A stretch of DNA of 64,000 nucleotides, taken from the NCBI GenBank assembly GCA_964371355.1, contig CAYJMG010000010.1, positions 55,995 through 119,994 of the forward strand, written 5' to 3'. The notes beneath the pieces are model-generated. The model was not told the DNA's origin, did not search any database, and saw only the letters and a list, made by a program, of their open reading frames with translations. Within the stretch, counting starts at the first letter, position 1. Every line of letters begins with the position of its first letter. The position numbers and the translations under genes were made by a program. Shown one piece after another: positions 24,200 to 32,058 of the stretch. The DNA is from JACRBR01 sp964371355. Lineage in GTDB: Bacteria > Chloroflexota > Dehalococcoidia > DSTF01 > JACRBR01.

Positions 24200-24661
24200 A
24201 TGCGGCTCTTTCGACGACGACCGGGCGCGCTGCTGCGGCCGCTCCTTCTCGCGCCGGCGCTGCTCTACCGGGCACGGATGGGCTGGCTGCTGGGCGGACG
24301 GTTCCTACTGCTGGAGCACACCGGGCGCAAGACGGGCGCGCCACGTCGCACGGTGCTCGAGGTGATCGGGGCGGACCCGGCCGGGCGCTCGTACTGCGTG
24401 GTGTCCGGTTGGGGAAAGAGTGCGGACTGGTTCCTGAACGTGCAGCGGCGGGCCGAGGTGCACGTGACGGTGGGGCGCAGGCGCTTTGCGGCGACGGCGG
24501 AGCTGCTTGCGCCTGACGAGAGCGAGCGCGTGCTCACGGCGTACCGGGCCCGACACGGGATAGCGGCGCGCGTCATCCAGCGCCTCTCGGGTCGGCGCGA
24601 CTGGAGGGAGCTGGCACGCGGGCTCAAGGTGGTGCGATTCCGGGAACGAGACGAGGACTGA
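24200..24661 (+). CDS. F420/deazaflavin-dependent nitroreductase-family (DDN-like) protein, copy A
   Basis: A 153-residue split-barrel protein with the DDN family layout: GWLLGGRFLLLEHTGRKTGAPRRT, then VVSGWGKSADWFLNVQRRAEVHVTVGRRRFAATA. Relatives use reduced F420 to reduce nitroaromatics and quinones, and some only bind F420. A near-identical paralogue lies at 26792-27253, and the sequences just upstream of the two start codons also match, so this is a local duplication. The ATG at 24200 makes both copies 153 residues long. Confidence 0.78.
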   Translation: MRLFRRRPGALLRPLLLAPALLYRARMGWLLGGRFLLLEHTGRKTGAPRRTVLEVIGADPAGRSYCVVSGWGKSADWFLNVQRRAEVHVTVGRRRFAATAELLAPDESERVLTAYRARHGIAARVIQRLSGRRDWRELARGLKVVRFRERDED

Positions 24662-24845
24662 CCGTGCAGTGGCTTCGTGGAGGGGGCAACGCGGCCATGG
24701 CGTCGCCAGATGTGGCGAGACGACGCCCCGCTTGCTCCCCACACGCCGGGCCGAACGGCCCTAGCGGGGGCCCGGCACTGCTTCTACGTTCAGATTTCTA
24801 ACGAACAGGCGGGCAAGACCCCAGCCGCGAGAAGTGGAGGACCTA

Positions 24846-25358
24846 ATGGGCGCTCTCTCAGACCAGTTCACGACCATTTTCCGGGAGGAGCATCGCGCGG
24901 TGCGGGACGGGCTGCTGGACCTCGTGGAGGCCTTCCCGGCGAAGGACCGCGACCGGATCTCGTCGCGGCTCGGCGATGTGGCGCGGCTGACGGGCCCGCA
25001 CTTCCGGTACGAGGAGGAGTCGCTGTACCCGGCGCTGGTGCAGATCTTCGGGCGGGAGTACATCGACAAGCTGCTGGAGGACCACGACGGCGCGATCGCG
25101 GGCGCGAAGGCGCTGGTCGAGCTGGCGGGCGGGGCGTTATCGGACGCGGAGTCGCAGCGCGCAGTGCGCATCGTGCGGTCGATCTTGCCGCACGTGAGCG
25201 ACTGCGACGGCCTGTCGATCATGGTCGAGCGGCTGCCGGAGCCGCAGGTGCAGCGCATCCTGGACACGCGGGAGCGCTCGAACGCGGCGGACGTCGACCT
25301 GATCACCTGGGCGGACACGATCCGCACGCGGCCACAGGTGGCAGCGGCGGCGCACTGA
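24846..25358 (+). CDS. Hemerythrin-like HHE-domain protein
   Basis: A 170-residue four-helix protein. The metal ligands expected of a hemerythrin-like domain are visible: His16 (REEHRAVR), His52 with Glu56 (GPHFRYEEES), His80 (EDHDG) and His116 with an Asp following (PHVSDCDG). Such proteins bind a di-iron site and handle O2, NO or iron. GGAGG five bases before ATG 24846 decides the start over an upstream GTG. A strong hairpin terminator follows at 25384-25414. Confidence 0.75.
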   Translation: MGALSDQFTTIFREEHRAVRDGLLDLVEAFPAKDRDRISSRLGDVARLTGPHFRYEEESLYPALVQIFGREYIDKLLEDHDGAIAGAKALVELAGGALSDAESQRAVRIVRSILPHVSDCDGLSIMVERLPEPQVQRILDTRERSNAADVDLITWADTIRTRPQVAAAAH

Positions 25359-25383
25359 GCGGCGGCACTGCACGAACGACAGC

Positions 25384-25414
25384 GAGAGCCCGCCTTCGTC
25401 ATAGGCGGGCTCTC
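25384..25414 (+). terminator. 12-bp stem-loop after the hemerythrin gene
   Basis: GAGAGCCCGCCT and AGGCGGGCTCTC are perfect complements around a 7-base loop, 25 bases after the stop. There is no clean T-run behind it, so it may act as a bidirectional or RNA-protecting hairpin. Confidence 0.7.
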
Positions 25415-25518
25415 ACGTCATCCCTTTGTCTATCCGGCGGTGAGCCGGTTCCTCGCAGGGCCCGGATGCCGGTGGGCTCGCATCGCGTAACAACAGTGTG
25501 TGCTTCGCCAACCAAGAC

Positions 25519-25539
25519 GCGCGGGCTGAAAGCCCGCGC
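25519..25539. repeat. Palindromic element copy 3 (GCGCGGGCT-GAA-AGCCCGCGC)
   Basis: Identical in arms and loop to the copy at 19436-19456, although 6 kb away. It lies in the gap between the hemerythrin and alcohol dehydrogenase genes. Confidence 0.8.
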
Positions 25540-25582
25540 CGCGAGGAAGGAGGGGCTGCAGCGGGCTCTCGGGACAGCCTCG

Positions 25583-26614
25583 CTACGGCTCCAGCGCGAT
25601 CTTGAGGACGCCGCCCTTGCGCTCGCGGAACATGTCGTAGGCAGCGGGCGCCTCGGACATTTTCAGGCGGTGCGTGAACAGCGGCTTCAGGTTTACCTGG
25701 CCTCCCGTTACGAGAGCGAAGAGCTGTTCCAGCCGCGGCCGGCCAGAGGGACAGAGCGTCGTGACCAACTGGCGGTGAATGAAGGTGCCGCCGGTGGGCA
25801 GGGTGAGTGTGGGGAACGCGCCGTAGACGCCTACGCTGCTGATGGTGCCACCGGCGCGGGTGACCGCGCAGCAGTTCTCGAACGTGGCCTGGTGACCGAG
25901 CGCCTCGACGGCGACATCCACGCCCCGGTTGTCCGTCATGCCCATGATGGCGGCCACAGCTTTATCCGGCTCCAGCACGACGTCCGCGCCGAACTGCTGC
26001 GCCATCGCCACCCGCTCCGGCACCGACTCGACGGCGATGATCTTGCCGGCGCCCAGCACGCGGGCAGACGCGGTGGCGCACAGGCCGACCGGGCCCTGGG
26101 CGAAGATCGCGACCGTGTCGCCCGCCTTCATGCCGGCACGCTCGAGCGCGCCGAGGCCGGTCGAGAGGATGTCGGTCGCGAGGACGGCATGCTCGTTGTC
26201 GACGCCGTCGGGCACGAGCGCCATGGAGATGTCGGCGCCCCGTACTTTGAAGTACTCGCCCTGGCAGCCAAAGAGCAGGTTGAGGGGGGACCCGAAGGTC
26301 TGGCAGAGCTGGATGTCGCCCTCCATGCAACGGTCACAGGAACCGCAGCCTACGAGGCAGGACGATGCGACCCGGTCACCGCGCTTGAAGCGAGTGACTC
26401 CCGGTCCCACTTCTTCGACGATGCCGACGGCCTCATGGCCCATCGGCGTTCCCGGGGGCAGGAAGTCCATCTCGTCCACGAAGTGCATGTCGCTGCCGCA
26501 GAGGGTAGCCATCAGCGTGCGGACGATGACCTCTCCCGGTCCAGCTTCACCCAGGGGGACTTCCTTCATCTCTACTTTGCCGCGGGCGGCCTTGACGCAC
26601 GTGGTGCTGTTCAT
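25583..26614 (-). CDS. Zinc-dependent alcohol dehydrogenase (MDR family)
   Basis: A 343-residue medium-chain dehydrogenase. The catalytic zinc site is CGSDMHF (Cys) with GHEAVGIVEEVG. The structural zinc cysteines are in GCGSCDRCMEGDIQLC. The nucleotide fold is AIFAQGPVGLCATASARVLGA, followed by IIAVESVPERVAMAQQFGAD, whose acidic Glu after the second strand favours NAD over NADP. It oxidises an alcohol or polyol to the carbonyl. The substrate is not clear; the family includes sorbitol, threonine and secondary-alcohol dehydrogenases. It stands alone between the two duplicated DDN-like genes. Confidence 0.9.
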   Translation of the reverse strand: MNSTTCVKAARGKVEMKEVPLGEAGPGEVIVRTLMATLCGSDMHFVDEMDFLPPGTPMGHEAVGIVEEVGPGVTRFKRGDRVASSCLVGCGSCDRCMEGDIQLCQTFGSPLNLLFGCQGEYFKVRGADISMALVPDGVDNEHAVLATDILSTGLGALERAGMKAGDTVAIFAQGPVGLCATASARVLGAGKIIAVESVPERVAMAQQFGADVVLEPDKAVAAIMGMTDNRGVDVAVEALGHQATFENCCAVTRAGGTISSVGVYGAFPTLTLPTGGTFIHRQLVTTLCPSGRPRLEQLFALVTGGQVNLKPLFTHRLKMSEAPAAYDMFRERKGGVLKIALEP

Positions 26615-26791
26615 TTCTCCGCTTTCCGTCTCTTCGAACTCGGGATTGACACGACCGGCATACCACGCTTAACGCGCTGGGTGAACGGCCGGTTGGCCAC
26701 TGGGCGGGAGGTCGCGGCGGCGCACTGACGCGCGACACGGGAGGGGCGGGGGTTCGACGTCCGCGGTCCCCGGTCATACAGTGGCCGGGTG

Positions 26792-27253
26792 ATGCGCCTG
26801 TTCCACAGACGGCCGGGCCCCCTGCTTCGACCCCTGCTTCGCGCGCCCCTGCTGTTGTACCGAGCCCACCTGGGCTGGGTGCTGGGCGGGCGGTTCCTGC
26901 TGCTGGAGCACACGGGACGCAGGACGGGCACCCAGCGGCGCGCGGTCATCGAGGTCGTCGGGGCGGACGCGGACGGGCGCGCGTACTGCGTGGTGTCCGG
27001 ATGGGGCAAGGGCGCCGACTGGTTCCTGAACGTGCAGCGGTGGCCAGAAGTGCACGTGACCGTGCGGCGCAGGCGTTTCGCAGCGACAGCCGAGGTCCTG
27101 CCGCCCTACGAGGGCGAGCGCGCGTTGACCGCGTACCGGGCGCGCCACGGCATGGCGGCGCACATCATCCAGCGCCTCGCCGGGCAGAGCGACTGGCGGG
27201 AACTGGCGCGGGGCCTCAGCGTGGTGCGGTTCGTCGCGCGCGACGAGGCCTGA
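26792..27253 (+). CDS. F420/deazaflavin-dependent nitroreductase-family (DDN-like) protein, copy B
   Basis: A 153-residue paralogue of copy A. It shares GGRFLLLEHTGR, YCVVSGWGKGADWFLNVQR, FAATAEVL, LTAYRARHG and DWRELARGL with it almost without change. ATG 26792 gives exactly the same length as copy A; a GTG directly before it is also possible. Divergence is largest in the N-terminal basic lead and at the C-terminus. Two copies so close, separated by unrelated genes, point to a segmental duplication or to an insertion between tandem copies. Both would be cytosolic and F420-dependent if the family function holds. Confidence 0.78.
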   Translation: MRLFHRRPGPLLRPLLRAPLLLYRAHLGWVLGGRFLLLEHTGRRTGTQRRAVIEVVGADADGRAYCVVSGWGKGADWFLNVQRWPEVHVTVRRRRFAATAEVLPPYEGERALTAYRARHGMAAHIIQRLAGQSDWRELARGLSVVRFVARDEA

Positions 27254-27341
27254 CGCCGCGTCCAGCGTCGCTGCCGCGCGGGCAGCTCGAAACCGCCGAT
27301 GGCGATACGCGGGCCCGCCCAGGTCTGGCGCCCGACCCGCG

Positions 27342-30155
27342 TTAGTCGATCTTCGACACGTTGACGCGGACGCCGCGGTCGAAGGGGACGGGCTGCCACT
27401 GGAACGGCCAGTAGCGGAGGTGGCCGTAGCCGCCGGCGAAGTGCAGCCACTTCACCATGCCCGGCTCCAGGTCCGACGCGCCCTTCCAGGTCCGGTACAT
27501 GTAGGGCTCCCAGCCGTTGTACGAGACCACCTGCCCGGGCCGCACACCCGGCGAGATCTTCACCTGCACGAGGAAGACGCCGAGGTCGTTGCTGACCTCC
27601 ACCTCCTCTTCGTCGTGGATGTCCAGCCGCGCCGCGTCGCCGTCGTTCATCACGATGTGCGGGCGGCCGCGGTGCGTCGCCAGCAGGAGCTTGTTGGTGA
27701 TGTTCATCGAGTGGATGCTCCAGCGGTTGTGGCCGCTGGTCATCTCGAACGGGTAGTCGCCGCCCTGCGGTGGGTTGTCCTTGTGGCAGGGCAGCTCTTC
27801 GCCGGCCTCCATGAACCAGTCGTGGTCGATGTAGAACTGCGCCCGCCGCGTGAGCGTCGGGTACGGGATCTTCTTCTCGGTGTGATAGACGAACGCGGTG
27901 TGCGTTTCGTCCATCTTGATGTCGGCGGCCTGGCTGTGCGACATGGGGCCCATCCCCCAGTTGAGGAACCGCATGTAGCCCGTGTCACGCAACGTGTCGA
28001 GCGACGTCCCTTCCGGCAGGTTGCCCGCCTCGACGGCGTCGCTGACCCACTCTCTTGCAACCGATTCCGTGTTGTCGAGCTGGCCGCCCATGGTGAACTG
28101 GCTCCGGAGCCCGGCGATCTTGTGCGCCCCGCCGAGGGCGTCCACGTAGTCGTTGATGCCCCTCGCCGTAGCCCGCTCCTCGATCTTCTCGGCGAGCTTC
28201 ACGGCCATCTCGACCTCGGGCATCACGTCGTCCGGCGGCTCGACGGCCTTGTCCGAGAACGTGAGGTTCATGAGCTGGGGCGTCGGGAACATGAAGGCGA
28301 TCTTCTCGTAGTGGTGGGCGACGGGCAGCACGTAGTCGGAGTACATGCCGGTCGTCGTCATGCGCCAGTCGACGCTGACGATGCAGCGCAGCTTCTCCCA
28401 AATGTTGGGGAGCATCAGGTTCTGGCCGCCGCGTGTGCGGCGCAGCGCGTTACCGCCGACCTCGAAGTACACGTGCGGCGTCTTCTTCGATGCCGTACGC
28501 GCGGGGCTCTTCCACCAGTCGTTCTCCAGCGCCTCCGTCACGTATTCCTCGAACGGACGCTGCATCGTCGGGTCGTTGTACTCGCGGTTCTCCCAGTGCT
28601 GCTTATAGCCCCAGTGGTAGTACCAGAGCATGGCGGGCGGGACGTGGCCCTGTACCTGCGAGAACCGGTGCATCAGCTCGATGTGGGCCATCTCGTCGGT
28701 CAGGGTCGGATCCTCCTTCTTGAGGAGGTCGAGGAGCGCCTTGCGCATGTTGATGACGTTGCGGGCTTCCGCGCGACCCGTGCCGCCCTTCGCGAACGAC
28801 AGGAAAGGGCCATCGAAGCCTGCCACCGACCACTCGACCGGGCCCGTGCCCTTGCGGCCCCAGTTGCCCGTCAGCGCCAGCACCAGCAGGTACGCGCGCA
28901 GCATCAGGTCCGCGTGGTAGTACTTGAACGACGTGCCTCCGCAGAAGATGCTGCCCCGCTTGGTCGCGATCTTGCGGGCCAGCGTGCGGATGAGGTCGGG
29001 ACCTACACCGCACATCTCCGACGCCTTCTCCGGCGTATAGCCCTCCAACCGCTCCTTCATCAGCTCGAAGACGGGCACGACCTCCGTGAGCGTGCCGTCT
29101 TTCAGTTGCACCGGTCGCGCGCCACCCAACGACGGCTGCATCGCCCCCAGCGCCAGCGTTTCCAACGGCGCCTCGGCGATCCGTCCGGCGCGCTCGTCGT
29201 AGATGTAGAACTGGTCGGCGCGGCCGCCGTCCTGGAGGTCGGACTGGCGGAGGAAATGCCAGTTGTCCACGCGCACCAACAAGGGCAGGTCCGTCTGCTC
29301 GCTGACGAACTCCCGATTGTAGATGCCCTCCTCGATGATCACCTGCGCCATCGCGAGCCCGAGGGCGGCGTCGGTGCCCGGCTTGATCGGCACGTAGTAG
29401 TCGGCGTGTGTGTGCGACGGGCTGACGTCCGGCGCCACCAGCGCGACTTCGGCGCCCTTGTAGCGCGCCTCCGCGGTGAAGTGGTACGCGGGGATCATCG
29501 TGTACGCGGGGTTGATGTGCGTGTACATGATGAACTCGGCGTGGAAGATGTCGTCGATGCTGCTGGCCGGGTCGAACTTGCCGAACGTCAGGTAAATGCC
29601 AGGCGAGAAGTCGTTGATCGTGGCGTTCGTGTCGAGTCCGGTGCCGCCGAGCAGGCCCACGAGCCGCCCGAACATGAACCCCGTCAGCAAGCCGCCTTCG
29701 CCCGGTGTGCCCTCGTTGATGATGGTCTCCGGACCGCCCTCTTCAATCGCGTCCAGGACGTGGTCGGCGATCTCGGTCAGCGCCTGGTCCCAGGTGACCT
29801 GGGTCCACTTTCCTTCGCCGCGCGCACCGGCGCGCTTCAGCGGGTGCAGCACGCGTTCGGGGGCGTACAGCAGCCTGCTCCAGGCGGCGCCCTTCTGGCA
29901 GCCCAGGGGGTTCATGTCCGGCACGCCTTGCTCGACGACGGGCAGGTTTCCCGCCTGTTCCTCCGCCACGACGAGCCCGTCCTTCACGTAGACGCGGTAC
30001 GGGCAGTTCCCTGGATAGCAGTCGACGCAGTGCGTGCCCCAGGTCACGCTGTCCCACTGCACGCTTTCTCGGTAGCGATGCTCCGACAACGGGGCCGTAT
30101 TCCCGCCATCGCCATTGTGGGCGGCCTTGCTGGACTCGATCGGTCTGGTGGTCAT
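27342..30155 (-). CDS. Molybdopterin oxidoreductase, DMSO-reductase superfamily catalytic subunit
   Basis: A 937-residue enzyme. The N-terminal iron-sulfur motif is WGTHCVDCYPGNCPYR plus PLGCQKGA (Cys43, 46, 51, 86), enough for one [4Fe-4S] cluster. INDFSPG (Asp182) lies where type II enzymes (nitrate, ethylbenzene and selenate groups) place their Mo-ligating aspartate, so Asp ligation is a reasonable guess. The C-terminal molybdopterin domain reads TSGHNRWSIHSMNI and VVSYNGWEPYMYR. There is no twin-arginine signal in the first residues and no beta or gamma subunit next to it, unlike respiratory type II enzymes. AGGAGGT before ATG 30155 decides the start. Substrate unknown. The MarR gene 18 bases upstream is probably co-transcribed. 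Confidence 0.85.
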   Translation of the reverse strand: MTTRPIESSKAAHNGDGGNTAPLSEHRYRESVQWDSVTWGTHCVDCYPGNCPYRVYVKDGLVVAEEQAGNLPVVEQGVPDMNPLGCQKGAAWSRLLYAPERVLHPLKRAGARGEGKWTQVTWDQALTEIADHVLDAIEEGGPETIINEGTPGEGGLLTGFMFGRLVGLLGGTGLDTNATINDFSPGIYLTFGKFDPASSIDDIFHAEFIMYTHINPAYTMIPAYHFTAEARYKGAEVALVAPDVSPSHTHADYYVPIKPGTDAALGLAMAQVIIEEGIYNREFVSEQTDLPLLVRVDNWHFLRQSDLQDGGRADQFYIYDERAGRIAEAPLETLALGAMQPSLGGARPVQLKDGTLTEVVPVFELMKERLEGYTPEKASEMCGVGPDLIRTLARKIATKRGSIFCGGTSFKYYHADLMLRAYLLVLALTGNWGRKGTGPVEWSVAGFDGPFLSFAKGGTGRAEARNVINMRKALLDLLKKEDPTLTDEMAHIELMHRFSQVQGHVPPAMLWYYHWGYKQHWENREYNDPTMQRPFEEYVTEALENDWWKSPARTASKKTPHVYFEVGGNALRRTRGGQNLMLPNIWEKLRCIVSVDWRMTTTGMYSDYVLPVAHHYEKIAFMFPTPQLMNLTFSDKAVEPPDDVMPEVEMAVKLAEKIEERATARGINDYVDALGGAHKIAGLRSQFTMGGQLDNTESVAREWVSDAVEAGNLPEGTSLDTLRDTGYMRFLNWGMGPMSHSQAADIKMDETHTAFVYHTEKKIPYPTLTRRAQFYIDHDWFMEAGEELPCHKDNPPQGGDYPFEMTSGHNRWSIHSMNITNKLLLATHRGRPHIVMNDGDAARLDIHDEEEVEVSNDLGVFLVQVKISPGVRPGQVVSYNGWEPYMYRTWKGASDLEPGMVKWLHFAGGYGHLRYWPFQWQPVPFDRGVRVNVSKID

Positions 30156-30173
30156 GATCAACCTCCTGTTTGC

Positions 30174-30656
30174 TCAGGCTGAGGCAGCGATGCGGCGTTG
30201 TTCGTCTTGCAGGCGGCCGGACAGGTCGTGCACGCGTTCGAAGGCGCGTACCAGCGACTCGCGTTCGCTTTCGCCGGCGTCCGACAGGACCGCGGCCATG
30301 ATCTCGGCCAGATACGCCCCGCTGCGCCGTACGACGGCTCGGCCCTCGAGAGTGGGGACGACGAGCACGATCCTGCGGTCTGTCGGGTGGGGCCGGCGCT
30401 GGACCAGCCCCTCCCGGGCGAGGCGGTCGACGAGGCCGCTCGTACTGGGCAGCGTCACGCCAAGCTCGTCGGCCAGCTCGCGCATCGATGCGCCATCCGC
30501 CCCGGCCCGCTCGAGAGCGGACAGCGCCAGCACGTGCGACGGGCTCAGCCCGGGGCGGACGTTGTCCAGCAGGCCGCCGATCCGGAGGTTCCGGATGATG
30601 ACGGGCAGCAGTTCCACAATGCGGCTTGCCTGCTCGGACAGGGGTCGGACCGGCAC
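30174..30656 (-). CDS. MarR-family transcriptional regulator
   Basis: A 160-residue winged-helix protein. The recognition region is ASMRELADELGVTLPSTSGL, followed by VDRLAREGLVQRRPHPTDRR and the wing IVLVVPTLEGRAVV, as in MarR. The dimer helices flank it. GTG 30656 starts the gene and GGAG lies upstream. An inverted repeat immediately before the start (30661-30673) is a candidate self-operator. As the first gene of a two-gene unit with the molybdopterin enzyme, it probably represses that enzyme until a substrate or toxic phenolic compound binds. Confidence 0.87.
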   Translation of the reverse strand: MPVRPLSEQASRIVELLPVIIRNLRIGGLLDNVRPGLSPSHVLALSALERAGADGASMRELADELGVTLPSTSGLVDRLAREGLVQRRPHPTDRRIVLVVPTLEGRAVVRRSGAYLAEIMAAVLSDAGESERESLVRAFERVHDLSGRLQDEQRRIAASA

Positions 30657-30660
30657 GTTA

Positions 30661-30673
30661 TTAGGCTCCCTAA
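30661..30673. promoter_or_regulatory. Candidate MarR operator
   Basis: TTAGG and CCTAA arms around CTC, placed 4 bases before the MarR start codon and overlapping its ribosome site. A repressor bound here would block transcription of the MarR and molybdoenzyme genes. Confidence 0.5.
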
Positions 30674-30815
30674 CTATTTGTGAGCCTTACCGTATAGCCG
30701 GACAGGACACGCTGTCTACGGCCGTTGGCCCCGGGCCGTCGGGCCCGCAACCGGCCATGTGACACGGTCAGGAACGAGCGGGCGGGGTTGCTGACGAGGA
30801 GGAGGTGGAAGGAGT

Positions 30816-30837
30816 TGGTAGCGCCAGCGGGATTCGA
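30816..30837. repeat. Copy of the tRNA-Glu 3-prime end (candidate attachment site)
   Basis: Twenty-two bases, TGGTAGCGCCAGCGGGATTC plus GA, are identical to 36031-36052, the 3-prime end of the intact tRNA-Glu including its CCA. Four more matching bases (GGAG) lie just outside, after one mismatch. The copy is in the same orientation as the tRNA and marks the distal end of an island. Confidence 0.8.
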
Positions 30838-30842
30838 TGGTA

Positions 30843-30887
30843 GTTGCACCGGTCTAGCTCCGCGGGGAGGTTTGAAAACGGTGCAAC
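30843..30887. repeat. 9-bp inverted repeat beside the attachment-like site
   Basis: GTTGCACCG at 30843-30851 and CGGTGCAAC at 30879-30887 are perfect complements 27 bases apart, just inside the island end. They could be recombinase arm sites or part of an RNA structure. No gene is seen in 30674-31114 apart from these signals. Confidence 0.5.
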
Positions 30888-31114
30888 CCGCTGAAGTTTG
30901 GCCATGTTGGACACCAACCTGGACACCGCATCCGGCGGCGAAGACGAAAACCGGCACGGGGGGGCAAGGCCACCGCGATCAGACTTGCGTAGCTCCTGGA
31001 CTAGAAACGGCGGCAGGTTCAAGACCCGGTCGGGCGCGCATTATGAGTGGACCAAAGATCGGGGGCAGCTCAGATCGTCATACAGAGCCGGTCTACTTTC
31101 CAACAGGGTCGGGA

Positions 31115-31720
31115 TCATGCTGTCTTAGGCGGCCGACGGATCTCATCGAGCTGGCTCTGGCTCGTGACGATTATTGATCCTGTCAGGATCGCACCGAGGC
31201 ACCATCGTATGCCATTGCAAATTGAACGACGTGAAAGGCGGTGTTGTTCGAGGAAGTCTCCGTAGTCCCTCGCGTAAGTGAGATGGTCCGCAAGTCGAAA
31301 AAGTGCGGACTGATAGCGTTTCGGCCACTGGACACGTGTTGCGCTTACAAGATCGAAAAGGATATTGAGGAGGTCTATTAGGAGTGCCTCGTCGTCTCGA
31401 TCGTGAGACTCAATCAAAGTGAGACAATCCGTTATGTCGATTATATACGTCTCCTTAAGATCCGGCTTGGGTAGAGACGACAGACGAATCTTCGGGTCGT
31501 CGTCCAGTTGCAGGATACTTGGTGCGAACCCGAGGTTGGTGAAGACAACCGGCAGCCCTTGATGAATCACCGGCCATCCTAGATTTCGATTCTCCAGTGA
31601 TATGACAAATATCTCTGGTAAGGGACTCCAGTCCGACAGGCGAAGACCCCAGAGCGACGCCTCGCCCGGCTCGCGTTCACTTGTGATCTCCGCCCAAGAA
31701 TTGCGTCGTCGCCCAGTCAT
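31115..31720 (-). CDS. Unknown island-borne protein
   Basis: A 201-residue soluble protein with no family that I recognise. It has a mixed N-terminal part (WGLRLSDWSPLPEIFVISL, then GWPVIHQGLPVVFTNLGF), an acidic middle (LDDDPKIRL, DITDCLTLIESHDRDDE) and a helical end. The last third includes FRLADHLTYARDYGDFL and a moderately hydrophobic GIRWCLGAILTGSIIVTS. It is distinctly AT-richer than the chromosome (30 of 60 bases at 31381-31440 are G or C). It is the only gene between the attachment-like site at 30816 and the decayed tRNA at 31937, so it is probably cargo of a small inserted element. Confidence 0.6.
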   Translation of the reverse strand: MTGRRRNSWAEITSEREPGEASLWGLRLSDWSPLPEIFVISLENRNLGWPVIHQGLPVVFTNLGFAPSILQLDDDPKIRLSSLPKPDLKETYIIDITDCLTLIESHDRDDEALLIDLLNILFDLVSATRVQWPKRYQSALFRLADHLTYARDYGDFLEQHRLSRRSICNGIRWCLGAILTGSIIVTSQSQLDEIRRPPKTA

Positions 31721-31936
31721 ACGGTGGTCATTCTACTTGTTTCTTGTGAGCTCCTTCACGATGTTCTCCCCATCGTAGATTCCGGCTCCGCGTCCCCTGC
31801 TCGGTGCCATGTCCCCTCCAAACCGTGCCCGCGCCTCAGCCCCAGCTTCGAGCAGTTGGACACTGCATAGACACTATTGCCAAGGCTCCTGAGCACCCTT
31901 TGGGTCGTCGAGGAGCCATTCGCAGATTCAGATTAG

Positions 31937-32001
31937 TGGTACGCCAGCGGGATTCGAACCCGCGATCTCCGCATTGGAAGGGCGGCGTCCTGGATGGCGC
32001 C
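31937..32001 (-). pseudogene. Decayed tRNA-Glu copy
   Basis: Sixty-five bases align with the intact tRNA-Glu at 36031-36107. The T-arm is intact and there is a CCA end, but about 11 bases of the D-arm are deleted and one acceptor base is missing. The anticodon loop reads CTTCCAA, and the last anticodon-stem pair is broken. Read as a tRNA it would carry anticodon TCC, but the fold is not viable. It is most likely an old attachment-site tRNA displaced by a later insertion. Confidence 0.75.
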
Positions 32002-32058
32002 GCGCGGGCTGGCGGTATGCGATCCGAAGCCCCACGGGAGCGGGGGCGGCGGCTACGG

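Noticed and set aside
27420..30182. A very long open frame antisense to the molybdoenzyme gene
   Set aside because: Its product is Arg/Val/His-rich without any domain, as expected from the codon pattern of the GC-rich gene on the other strand. The same holds for long antisense frames over sucC, mcd, lepA and infB.
30768..31022. A small minus-strand gene across the attachment-like site
   Set aside because: The frame reads through the tRNA 3-prime copy and inverted repeat, is Ser/Pro-rich and has no ribosome site.
31937..32001. A functional tRNA-Gly(TCC)
   Set aside because: The D-arm is deleted, one acceptor base is missing and the anticodon stem is broken, so it was called a decayed tRNA-Glu copy.
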